NCBI RefSeq assembly: GCF_040712315.1
Contig: NC_134017.1
Span: 53,473,636-53,537,635 of the forward strand
Direction of reading: 5' to 3'
Origin: Castanea sativa
Taxonomy: Eukaryota > Streptophyta > Magnoliopsida > Fagales > Fagaceae
DNA: 64,000 nt
Position 1 is the first letter of the stretch, and each line of letters opens with the position of its first letter. The translations under genes were made by a program, and so were the position numbers. Of the stretch, positions 48,532-59,671 are shown one piece after another. The notes under the pieces were generated by a model. The model had not been told where the DNA came from. It saw only the letters and a program-made list of their open reading frames with translations, and searched no databases.

Positions 48532-51500
48532 ATGGCTTCTTCTCTCATCTTCAGGATCTCTCCATTCACTACTCTCTCCACAACTCTACACTTCCCCAAA
48601 CCCGTATCTCCTATTCTCTTCTCTACTCACAACTCCAAGTCTCTTTCTCAGCTCAATTCCACCAAGGTAATAAACCAATCAATCAATGTCTCATAATAAC
48701 AAAAAAAGAAACAAATTTTGTTACTGGGATTTCGTTTTCTTGATGGGTTTTGTTCAATGAAACTGAATTTATTGATGTTTAGATGGAAGGAACTGAAATT
48801 ACTGAGGAAGTGGCAGAGATTTCAGGACCCAATGGGAATGTGAAGAAGAAAATCTTTGTTGCTGGTGCAACTGGAAGTACTGGCAAGAGAATTGTGGACC
48901 AGCTTCTGGCAAAAGGTTTTCATGTCAAAGCTGGGGTTCGTGACTTGGAAAAAGCCAAAACTTCACTTTCCCATGACAACCCAGCCCTTCAAATTGTTAG
49001 TATTTAAGTGCAAAGTGAAACTTTTTCAATTGGGTTTTTCTTAATTCTTGGTGTTGTATTGAGTTTAGCTTAAATTTTTTGAGGTTTGGTAATGTTTTGT
49101 AGGTGAAAGCTGATGTAACAGAGGGTTCTGAGAGGCTAGCAGAAGCTATAGGTGATGATTCTGAAGCTGTGATATGTGCTACGGGGTTTAAGCCTGGATG
49201 GGATTTGTTTGCTCCATGGAAGGTCAGTAAATTTTGTGCCTGTGTGATTGATATCTATGCTCATTTGGCCTTTTGTAGCCTGTTTCATATTTGTATTTGC
49301 AAATTGTTCATATTCATGCCCTATCTGTAGTCATTTATATGCTGTTGTCTTTGTTAATTGTCATTCGCAACGCCTTAAGAAAATAATGAGATTTATACTT
49401 TTAAGTCCTGTGACACTGTAATGTAGTTGTCACTAAATATTGGCTAACGGGGTGTGTGTGCGCGCCCGCGCGCGCGTTTGTAATGTCATCCACAAGCATG
49501 TTGATGAAGGCAATCTTATCTCATTGTCAAACTAATTGCCTCAATACATAGGTAACTTAGAGTTTGATGTTTTTATTTTGAGTAGGAGAGTATCATATTT
49601 GTTCAATCAGAGAAGGGTTGTAAATACCCTTTTATTTTATTTTATTATTTTAAGGATGATCTTCTATTGACTGTTCTGCATTTTGTGTTTACGATTTCAC
49701 ACTCATATTGGTTTGTGTGAAAATTTTCTGGTATTTACAACTTCTTGTCATGTACTTTCTTTCAGCTCTGTTTGGATTCAGCTGTTAATCAATCATAATT
49801 AAAATTTATCATGGAAGGATGTTGGTAGAAAGGGGCAGCAGGCCTAAAGTACAATATAGAAAGAACTATTGACTCACCACACTATAGGTTGTTAAACAAA
49901 ATCAAAGTAAATTGATAGCCTTTATCTGTTTTGAGAATGATAAAGTCTGTTTTGGATGAAAAACACTAAGAGGGCATTGATACCAATGAAAAACATACGA
50001 AGGCAAACATTAATTTTCCTGTACTAGACATGCTTCCTACCTCCAAGCGGTTAGGGTCTCTCTGATGGGAATATTGCTTTTCTCGCAATTGCTGTGTATT
50101 TATCTTGATCTTGAAGAAGCATGAGGTTAGCATTGCTCCTTTGTTACTGTCTTTAACTTTTTTCCATTCTCAGGATTAAGGATTTCTAACTTTCTAGCAG
50201 AGTAGCACACTATTTGCGATAACTGATGACTATAGTCCTTTAGTTGAGTAATGCAGTAGTCTTCCAGTATTTGAACCAGGGACGAAACTAGGATTCAAAC
50301 TTAGGGGGGCCAAAGTTCTTTGTTCTTAGATTTTAAAAAATTGGAATATCAATATTAGAGGTTAACAAAGTTGCATTATTAGCATTTATTTATTAATTAT
50401 TAATTGTATTTTTTCTTTAAAAAAAAATTAATAATAAGATTTTATAATCAACAGTTTTGCAAGTCAATTGGCACATCTTAATATTTTCAAAGTCTAACTG
50501 ATGTGTGGATGAAGCGATCAATATGTGGCATAAGAATTGTCTTTATGGTTATGAGGGTGGAGTCATTTGAGAGGGAAATAGAGCTCTTAAGTGAGAGGGA
50601 GAAATTGGGTAAAAGTTATTGGGTTTTTGTGATTTTTTTTGCTAGGATTTGAAATTAATTTGTTGTTATTGATTTTGCTTAGATCGGATTTATGTTTTTT
50701 CCATAGATTTTTATTTTTCCTTATTATTTGGATATGTGCATTTTTTTTTTGTATAGATTTTGCTTGTTATCTATTTGTTGGATTTCTTGGGTCAATTTGT
50801 AAATTTTTTGGGTAGGGGGGCTAAGTATATAAATTTAAGAGCCAGAATTAAAATTCTTTTTGTTAATACACATACTAGTATTTTTTTTTCAAAGGTTTGG
50901 GGGGGGGGGGGGGGGGCATGGCCCCCCACTGCCCTTAAGTATTACCGTCCCTGATTTGAACATAATCTTTGGACGCTTTAAGAAGCAATAGGTTTCCATG
51001 ATCTTCTTCCTGAGAAAGTTAACGCAAGCAGAAATGTCTTCAATTAATAGTTGTAATCTTTTCTCAAATAAGGGCATCTGTGCGTGACATGTATACAGGT
51101 TACAGTCTAATAAAAAGAATCGTTCTGGGTGTTAAATACAGTGATAATGTCTACAGTGTTGATTATTCTAATGTGGAATAGGAATTTAGGAATGGCAATT
51201 GGGGAAGTCCTTATGTATGGTGCCTTTGATATTTGATGGCCCTAAAGTTGCAGATGCACATGTTTCTTTATGATGCTGTTTGGTAATTTAAGTGTTGCTG
51301 TCTGAAAAATACAATGTTTTTGCAGGTTGATAATTTTGGCACGGTAAACCTTGTTGAAGCATGCCGTAAACTAGGTGTGAATAGATTCATACTTGTCAGC
51401 TCCATTTTAGTCAATGGAGCTGCCATGGGACAGATACTTAATCCAGCTTACATCTTTCTCAATGTTTTTGGACTCACCTTAATAGCAAAGCTTCAGGCCG

Positions 51501-51857
51501 AGCAACATATCAGGAAATCTGGTATAAACTACACAATAATAAGGCCTGGTGGGTTGAGAAATGAACCTCCTACGGGAAATCTTGTAATGGAGCCAGAGGT
51601 AATGCCATACTTCGTTAGAACTTCAAACCATTTCTTCATCTTGGTCATATACTAAAAATTCAGTCGCTTCTTGTACTCTCTCTCCTTTTTAGGATACTCT
51701 TTATGAAGGTACCATATCCAGAGATAAGGTTGCAGAAGTTGCTGTTGAGGCATTAGTCTATCCTGAAGCATCTTACAAAGTTGTAGAAATAGTTTCACGT
51801 GACGATGCTCCGAAGCGATCATATGAAGATCTTTTTGGTTCAATAAAGCAACTGTGA
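48532..51857 (+). CDS. NAD(P)-binding Rossmann-fold protein, At2g34460-like, chloroplastic
   Basis: An atypical short-chain dehydrogenase/reductase-like protein of the NAD(P)H-binding (NmrA/TIC62-like) group. Five exons (48532-48666, 48783-48995, 49103-49222, 51326-51598, 51693-51857), all in phase, give 301 aa against about 280 for Arabidopsis At2g34460. Residues 1-45 are Ser/Thr/Pro-rich with few acids, a plastid transit peptide. The dinucleotide motif GATGSTGKR lies at 73-81 (GxxGxxG). SSILVNGAAMG and YTIIRPGGLRNEPPTG follow in the C-terminal half. The canonical SDR YxxxK is not evident, so catalysis is uncertain; no substrate can be named. Intron 3 is long (2.1 kb) because it holds a hAT-type element. 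The ATG at 48532 is the natural start, since an internal Met at exon 2 would remove the transit peptide. Confidence 0.92.
49449..49480. repeat. Alternating GT/GC tract
   Basis: GTGTGTGTGCGCGCCCGCGC followed by more CG, an alternating purine-pyrimidine tract in intron 3 of the Rossmann-fold gene. Such tracts can adopt Z-DNA. Confidence 0.6.
50277..50953. mobile_element. hAT-type non-autonomous element in intron 3
   Basis: 677 bp with inverted ends CAGGGACG and CGTCCCTG, flanked by a perfect 8-bp duplication, ATTTGAAC, at 50269-50276 and 50954-50961. CAGGG-type ends and an 8-bp duplication are diagnostic for hAT. The two subterminal regions are also complementary (GGGGGGCCAAAG at the left; GGCATGGCCCCCC at the right). 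There is no transposase. A run of about 18 G lies near 50898. Confidence 0.88.
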
Positions 51858-52659
51858 ATTTTGAGTTCAAATCCAGAGCTTTTTTTTATTGGCAGAGGAA
51901 TATATCTGAATTCTTGCTTTCTGGTGGCAGAAATATGTCTGCCTATTTCCCTGTTTATATTTACTCTGTTCTCTTCATTTATTAACAAAATGGTGTTTTG
52001 CTTCTATCATATGACGTATATAATGTTATATGAACTGTTTGTTATTCTGCTATTATCAGTTTTTCATATGATAAGAAAAGAACTAATTTTAGTCATAAAA
52101 TACTGTCTTCATGTAGTAATCAATTTAATGTTAACTCAATTAGGACCATTGATCTGACTAAAGTAAAAAATAATTCCGAACTTTGATCCTGCGAAAAAAA
52201 AAAAAACCAGAAAAATCAATGATAAATTTTAAGAAGCTCAGAAAGCAAAGGCTACAATACAAAGCATTAGGATTTTGGGATTAGATCCCTACCATTGGAT
52301 CTAATCCCAAATTTTAAATTTCTTTGAAACTTAAATAATAGAATTCTACCTAAATTAAACTATTTTAAAATTGTAGTAATTGATTATCTAGAAAAAAAAA
52401 ATGATAATTTGATTTGGGGAAATGTATATCTTAACAATTAATGAGCGTGCTACTTGTCATAGAGAGGAGATAGTCACTTAGTGTAGGCACGACTTCTAAA
52501 ATCCAAAAATTATTACTAAAACTAGGACACAAAAAATTATGCAATGGTTTATGATCCAGAGCAACTGTGACCAAGTGACCCCAAGGCATTAACAAAATAA
52601 ATACATGTTCTTCCACAGAATATTTATGAACTGTCACCGGAATTTGTGGTTTGCTGGGT
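51858..52659. other. 3' flank of the Rossmann-fold gene
   Basis: Probable 3' UTR, then AT-rich sequence with the inverted phrase GGGATTAGATCC / GGATCTAATCCC near 52280. No gene is seen. Confidence 0.45.
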
Positions 52660-54310
52660 TGTCCGCCTTACACTTCCTCGTCACTAATCGGGGTGAAGTG
52701 AGCTTGAAGACATGAACATAATGAACTATCTTGCCATTCTAATTCTTCCAACCAATCTTTCTTTGCTTTATTAATCTCTTTTATGGTTTGACTTGTATTG
52801 GAGTCAATGCCAAGCTTCTTCAACATAAGGCAATCATAGAAGCTAATGTTTTCCAATTGTATTGCATAGTGTTAACTAAGTTGGGTAGATAGTGAAGTCT
52901 TAATCTTTTCAACTACCTGATCCTGAAATATGATCTCCTTACTAGCTGAACAATCTTCAACGAGCAACTCCTCTAAATTAGAGAAAAACTGGAGTATGCA
53001 GCTTGCAAAAACAAAATGCAATTGTGGCATATATACTGTCAATGCTCTTAGCTTAGCAAAGCGTCCCAGTGGTATCATTTCTTCACAAATCATCGTCAAT
53101 TTTGACAGATAACTAATGCTTAGGTGCTTCAGAATTGGAAACATTGCATCAGAAAGTTCCATGCTAGCAATAATTGTTTGAATCTTGGCACATTCCCTCA
53201 CTGCACATAATCTCAGTCCAATGAAGTAACTGACTCCAAACTCTGATAGGCTGCAAACATTGTTATGATGATCTAAACAGAATGCAATAGTATGAGTTAA
53301 TACTTCCACCACCGCATTTGGTATTGTCTCAGCATTTATGAACCTCAAGGATTGACCCAATTTAACATAAGTTAGATAATTAAATGCCAGATTGTCCACA
53401 TGCAGAGACACTAAGCGCTTCACATCATGGCCAACTATAAATTTGAATTCAGTTAAACCCAAGTTTTCCATTTTAGGCTTGTTCAAAGAAAGAGTTCAAT
53501 AAACTCTACAAAAATAGTCATCAAGTTGCACGCTTCTTCTATGCCAGATTTCACAATCTTAATCCACCTCTTATCTCCCGGGTACACATCATAATACTCG
53601 GTGTTTCCAATTCAAGGAGACTTGCTATTTCATGTGAAAGCAATTCACTAGGCAGCTTAACATATTCTCTTCTGTTGTCAGTACCGTAGAACGATACCTT
53701 CAAGTGCCACTGCCTCAGAGAACCCAGTTCAGAAATCTTATTCGCTAATTTATTAAGCTCAGTTCCTTGAAGATCAAGAACCTGAAGTCATCTCAAAGAT
53801 ACTTCCTTAGACGGAAGTGTAGAGTGGAAAAATTCCCGACCTATCGCAAGTTGACACATCATATTACCAAGTCTACAAAGTACGGCTAATTACAAACGAC
53901 CACGTATTGTTACTAGGTTTTGCTATCACTGTTCAGAAACCAACATAAATTTGTCAAATGTCGTTGAAATAAAGACATAAAAAGCATACAAAAACCAATT
54001 ACATATCAGCGCGTGTAAGCAATGACATAAGCAGTCCAGCACATGTCACCTTGAAAATCAAGACATTTCGGCCAATCAAAAGATGTCATGTGTCTTGGAG
54101 AAAAAATCTTAAAGCTCCTCCAATTAGACTGTGACACATGTCATCAATTAGACTTCGTCACATGTCACTCACAGGTAGCAGAGCTAGTAATACACAATCT
54201 TGTATAATAAGCACTTCAAGGCTTGTAAGCTTACAAATAGACTCTGGTAAGGCTTTGATCCTGGTTTTAGATAGGTTCAAAATTGTAAGCCAAGGCATGA
54301 AGTCAAAGGA
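52660..54310 (-). pseudogene. NLR (CC-NBS-LRR type) disease-resistance relic, LRR end
   Basis: Read on the minus strand from high to low coordinates, several LRR blocks appear in different frames: LTILNLSKTRIKALPESICK (54180-54305), a block with ELGSLRQWHLKVSFYGTDNR and LPSELLSHEIASLLELE (53600-53800), then 204 residues of degenerate LRR (52872-53486). The terminal part, DWLEELEWQDSSLCSCLQAHF, lies at 52668-52856. This layout and the closing ELEW...F phrase are typical of RPS2/At4g27190-like NLRs. Stops at about 53564 and 53495, a frameshift near 52865, and foreign sequence at about 53870-54160 break it. The NB-ARC and CC domains are absent. It is a non-functional relic. Confidence 0.75.
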
Positions 54311-54464
54311 GGACATAGGTATCACTCTTTTACATTATTTTTTTAGGAACAATGCCAAAAGTTTGGTCTCTCTGGTAGGCTGGATATCTCATTGTACATT
54401 AAAAAAAAAAAAAATCATATTGGCTTCTTCCTATTTCTGCTCAGCAGTCCTCCAATAGACCTAA

Positions 54465-54690
54465 TAATTTCCCTTTCTAAGCGCAGAACACCAGTTCCGC
54501 GGGCTGTAACATCTTTCATGTATCTCAATATATCCTTCACCAAGTGCGCTCAATAACGCCTCTTGTGACGTGCTCACTTCAATCAACTGAGCAATCTGCA
54601 TTCCATCCTTTCCTGAAGGAACCATAGTCGCTAACACTAGTGCGACTTTGTATGCTTGTGATGCACGAATTCTTGTTGGTGCAGAATTTT
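54465..54690 (-). other. Unassigned open stretch upstream of the NLR relic
   Basis: On the minus strand one frame is open for about 70 codons and contains ATMVPSGKDGMQIAQLIE. I do not recognise a family. It could be part of the decayed NLR or another gene fragment. Confidence 0.25.
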
Positions 54691-54754
54691 AATTTTATTG
54701 AAACCTATGTAATAGAGTTTTAGCTAAAGTAAATTATACTAAAAATTGTGTGAT

Positions 54755-54830
54755 CCAATTAGCTTTAATGGTAAAATTTCTTATCTTTAAATAAGAGATT
54801 TGATATTCTAATGTAAAAGATAGGCCCACT
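54755..54830 (+). repeat. SINE (family 1) fragment
   Basis: CCAATTAGCTTTAATGGTAA followed by AAATAAGAGATTTGATATTC matches the 5' half of the SINE at 3538. Confidence 0.45.
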
Positions 54831-54866
54831 GCTCCTACACTTATGCCACAATAACCATATTCCTAA

Positions 54867-55062
54867 GAGAGAGATGCTACGTTCACAATATTTTTACAAC
54901 ATTTTTACAACAAATCACAGATGGTTAATTGTTATTTGTTTAAATTTGAACTTAATACTAAAATTACTTTTTTGTCCCAACAATAACAACCAGTAACAAC
55001 CTGCCACTTAGAATTTGTTGTAAAAATATTGTGAAAATGTTGTGGACATATCATTTCTCTAT
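54867..55062. mobile_element. MITE with inverted ends
   Basis: About 195 bp. GAGAGATGCTACGTTCACAA with ACAACATTTTTACAACAAAT at the left is matched by the reverse complement of GTTGTAAAAATATTGTG with GACATATCATTTCTC at the right. A more degraded relative follows at about 55095-55430. Confidence 0.55.
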
Positions 55063-55444
55063 TTCTAAAAACTAGAATTCTGCTAACTCTCAAATTTCAT
55101 GTACACAATAATTTTATAACAAAATTTTTAGTGGCAAATAGTTAGCAGTAGCTAAAAAAAGTGATGCTAATGATGGCTCCAGATAAAATTAATAGCAAAT
55201 TACAATACAAAATTTATTGTAAAAATATAGTTGATAGATTCAAGGTATGTCTGCCGACCCATATCTTTGCTAACACATCTTTACAACAAAATTTAAGTAG
55301 GGCCCAAGTTATCACTGGTAGATAAAAAAACTAGTAAAAAAACAAAGTAATTTCAAATATTAAGTTCAAATAACAACTTACCATTTGCTTTTGTAAAACT
55401 ATTTTAAAAATGTTGTTTACATAACTGAAAAATTCGATCCTAAT

Positions 55445-56756
55445 GTGGAGCTAACAGAACGACAAGTCGTAGCGGCGGATTTCACTCTGGGGTCTGACCA
55501 ATAATATAAAGCCATCTCATCTCATCTGCCTCTGCATATTGACAATGTTGCCCCCACAAATACTACTATAATTGCTCTAGGACCAAGCTCGTCATCGTCT
55601 CTCTCTCTCTTTCTCTCACTCTCTCTCTCCAGTTGAAGAAGAAGACAAAGAGAGTCTAATAATGCATGTAAAATCTCTCAGTCTCTTTCTCTACAAAATT
55701 TCTCTTATTTGATTTTTTTTTTTTTTTGTATATATTTTTCATGATGATTTGTCGTATTGTTGTTCACAATGTTGGAAATCTCTGGAATTTTTGAGCGATC
55801 AATGTCTATGAATGCATGCATGTGTTCAATGTGGGCTTGAAGAAGGGTTTTGGTGGGTATTTTCGCTTAAGAAAGAAGTTTAAAGCAAAACCCATTTCCT
55901 AAATTTGCCCTTAGTAGTTAATTTATTTTTTAAGGATTTAAGTTGTGTTGTAATTATAATAGTGTGTGTTTGTGGAATTTAGTGGGTGTTTAAGAAGTTT
56001 AAAGGAAACCCCATTTCATAAATTTGTTTAGTTGTTGATTTTTATTTTTATTTTTATTTTTGGATTTAAGTTGTGTAATAATTACTTAATTAGTGTGGCT
56101 GTGGAATTTAAGTGGGTATTTATGAAGTTTGGGGAAAACCCATTTCCTGACATTTCTGGAAAATTGTTTTGTTTGGGAATTAAATTGTTTAGTTATGAAA
56201 TGTAGAGGAAAACCCATTTCCTATAATGGCTTCATATTTGTGCTTAGGAAAAATTAAGTTATCTGGTTGTGCTATTACAGAATATAGAGCAAAACCTGGT
56301 TCCTGGAAGGGTTAGAAAACATTCTTAGTTTGGAAACGAGTTTACATAATTGGCAGGGTCATTAAGCAACTTTACAGGTAACTTAGATGTTAAGTTAAAA
56401 GCCTGTCCAATTCCTGAATGTTTTGTAAATATGACATCAGATGTCAGCTAGGTAACTAAGAAATTTGTGGTGAAAGTACTCACTAAGTTGATTGACCTTG
56501 ACTTTTGACACAAAAGTGGGTTAGTGTGATATAGAATTTAGAGGGAACTCAGACTGTGTTGAAGAACCTTGACTTGCTATGTTATGATGACATGTTATGT
56601 TACAACCTTAATTGCCAGATTCTTATTCATTATTTTCTCATTTGGGGTTTCTGTTTGATATTTATTACTTCTATTTGTTATGTTAAAACCTTTTATTCTC
56701 ATTAATTCTAACTATGCCTCATTATTTAATCAGATAATCTGCAAAAATGGAAACAT
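55445..56756 (+). repeat. Tandem duplication, unit A (promoter/5' UTR of the XS/XH gene)
   Basis: The unit starts GTGGAGCTAACAGAACGACA, then has a TATA box, a CT-rich leader, AGAGAGTCTAATAATGCATG with a GTAAAATCTCTC donor, and a long intronic part with repeated AAAACCCATTTCC phrases. It ends near GCAAAAATGGAAACA. Unit B (56990-58156) repeats all these blocks in order. Confidence 0.75.
55505..55511 (+). promoter_or_regulatory. TATA box (TATAAAG) in unit A
   Basis: TATAAAG preceded by CCAAT, about 100 bp before the CT-rich leader. Unit B has the diverged ATCAATAAAGG at the matching place and lacks a TATA box, so unit A is the likelier active promoter. Confidence 0.45.
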
Positions 56757-56989
56757 AATTATTTTAACAAATTTACCGTGGATTATATTACCTTGAAGTC
56801 TAGGCTCTCTGTTCATGTCATCTGATATTCAAATTTCATTTTAAAAATATTTTACAAAAACATAGAAATAAAGACATTTTATCGTCTTTAAAAAAAAAAA
56901 AAATTAAATGATATAAAGAATACTGGCTGAAGATTTGCAGGGTATTGGGGAGCGCAAAACTTCATGGTGCTTGACAACTTGAACGGTGG

Positions 56990-58156
56990 GTGGAGTTGAT
57001 AGAACGACAAGTCATAGCTGCAGGTTTCACTTTGGGCTGATCAATAAAGGCCTCAGTTTGTTACATCTGCCTGTGAATATTGTTGAGCTCAACGACATTG
57101 TGTTAGAATTACCCCTGCAAATACTAAAATTGCTCCCGGGAAGGCTCGTCATCTTTTCTCTCCCTTCAAATAAGAAGAAGAATATAAAGAGAGTCTGATG
57201 TATGTAAATCTCACAATCTCTTTCTCTGTAGAATATCTCTTATTTGATTTATTATATTTATTGTTTATGATGACTTGTCATATTGTTGTTCACAACGTAG
57301 GAGATCCTTGATATTCTGAGGAATATCCATGAATGTGTGTGTTCAATGTGTTTTAGAAGAGAAGAAGGATTTTGGTGGTTGTTCCACTTAAGAAGTTTAA
57401 AGGAAATCCATTTCCTAACTTTGCATAGCAGTTGAATATTTTATTTTATTTTAATTGTGTAATAATTAGCGTGGTTGTGGAATTTAGTGGGTATTTAAGT
57501 AGTTTGGGGAAAACCCATTTTCTGATATTTCTGGGAAATGGTTTCGTTTGGGAATAAAATTTGATGACACCTGTTTTAGTTATGAAATATAGAGGACACC
57601 CATTTCCTGGGAGTGTAAGAAACATTCTTAGTTTGGAAGCAAACTTACATAATTGGCGGGGTCATTTAGCAACTTTACAGGTAATTTAGATGTTAAGAGC
57701 TTGTCCATTTCCTAATTGTTTTGAAATGATCATGTTTTGTAAATATGACCTCATATGTAAGCCAGATGACTAAGAAATTTGTGGTAAAAGTACTCCCTAG
57801 GTTGATTGAACTTAACTTTTGACCCAATTACCCAAAAGTAAATTTCAGTAATGAATTTGCTCCAGCATGTTTGAAAATAATAGTCTTTCTCCATCATGTG
57901 TTCAAGAACCTTGAATTGCTATGTTATGTTGGCACTTTAGGTTACAGCTTACAACCTTAATGTGTGTGTATATATATATTGGATAAGTAATGGTATGTTA
58001 CAACCTTAATTGCCAGATTCTCGTTCTTTTTTTTTTCACATTTGGGGTTCCTCTTTGAAATTCATTACTTCTATTTGTCATGTGAAAACCTTTTCTTCTC
58101 TTCAATCCTAACTATGCCTCATTATTTAATCAGATTATATGCAAAAATGGAAACAA
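56990..58156 (+). repeat. Tandem duplication, unit B
   Basis: A direct repeat of unit A with a period of about 1.545 kb. Shared blocks: AGAACGACAAGTC(G/A)TAGC, GCTCGTCATC, AAGAGAGTCT, TCTCTTATTTGATTT, ATTTCTGG(A/G)AAATGGTTT-like stretches and CTAACTATGCCTCATTATTT. Unit B is slightly shorter and diverged by small changes. Confidence 0.75.
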
Positions 58157-59671
58157 ACCTGTGTTTTAATTGTGCTTTGCCAGCACCTAGCACTTCAAGG
58201 GTTGTCACTCTATGCCCTTGTGTTGCAACAATGATTCTGTATCTCTTAATCTTTGTACATGACTTTTAAGTCTTTGTTAAATGTAATGAATATTACTCTA
58301 ACTTCATGGGTTTTTTTGGCAAAAAATATTCTCTTAGTTTGTTTCCAAAAGTGTCATGACAACAGAAAATTACACTTATGAATGGAGTCTTAAGTAGGGG
58401 GCTTAGCCCGCTGCCTACCAATCAAGAACCTAATCCTAAAAGGAAAATCAATTTAATTTTAAAGTATTTATATGCAGCTTATCTAGACTAGATTCACTAT
58501 CTAACTTGATATTTTTGTACTTAAAAATAATTTGATCAAAATAAAAACTAGTTCCATATTCTAAGACGTTCACCAAACTAAAGAAAATTTAAACTGTTAC
58601 ACTATTACGATTGAGCTGATATAGTTTGCTAGACATTCTTAAAATGTATACCACAGTGGGATCAACCTCAGTAAGGTAGTTAAGTTCAGGGAAGAGTTAA
58701 GCCATAGCCAATGAGCTCTAGCTTAAATCACAGTTTCTCGCTGGTCCATATAAAAATTACGCTGGAGGGTAAGGTTCTGAATTTAAGATCTACTTGCCAT
58801 TCAAATTATCCTCTCACATAGGATCTATCAAACTCATTGATCTTTATTTTTAAGCACCATCCTTTATTTAGATTATTAGTCCTTCATCTCTATTTTATCA
58901 AGTATTGCTTAAGCACAAAAGCATACACTCTTTTGCAAAGCATAGCACATGATTAAGTGAGTTCTGTTTCACTGTTATATAAACTGATATTTAATAAGCT
59001 TTATTTATTTATTTACAACTATATTTGTTAGTTCACCATTGTCATATTTATTTGCTTTGAATTTTACGCATCTTATATTCGTATTATTATTTTGTATTTT
59101 GTATTATCAAAAATATTTTGTATTATTACAACAAAGTGATACCCAAATTTAAATGGAAGAATCCTTATTGATTCATTCTGTTCTTTAACTTTTAGTTTGT
59201 GTATCATATTTGCTTTCAGGTTTTAAAATTATTTCACTCTTCTAATCTCAAAAGTGCCTTTCTAAGTTTTGGATATCTTTCAAGAAACTGTGTTTTTTAG
59301 TAGTTGAATTTGATTTTGTGCACTCAAATACGAAAATTGTAGTATATATTCTTCTAAACATTTATATGATTTCTTCATTGTGTATTGCACTGTTGCGAAA
59401 TTTTCAATTCTCTTTGCAATGACATATTTTTCAGTGGGCCTTGGCCTTATGTATGCTTTAATATCAATATAACCCAACATCTCTTTCGAACTTGTTTTAT
59501 AGAGCTGTTTAATGTCTTTATTTCTGCTTTTATTGGGGTGAAACTTCTGCTCAATGTTCATTAGATTGTTTATCTACATGCTCCTACTTTGATAATTTCT
59601 AGCGTTTTTATTATCACTCCGAAACTTTTTGTTCTTCTAACATTGATTTTGGATTTATTTATAAAATTCAG
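58157..59671 (+). other. 5' UTR intron of the XS/XH gene, with possible SINE
   Basis: There is no coding sequence. The stretch ends in a TTCAG acceptor directly before the ATG at 59672, so a leader exon upstream is spliced to it. 58705-58830 has a GAGCTCTAGCTTAAA ... GGAGGGTAAGGTTCTGAATTTAAG arrangement that resembles another plant SINE type. Confidence 0.45.

Noticed and set aside
59280..59561. 93-codon minus-strand frame upstream of the XS/XH gene
   Set aside because: AT-rich, with no recognised motif, and it lies in the 5' UTR intron; probably chance.
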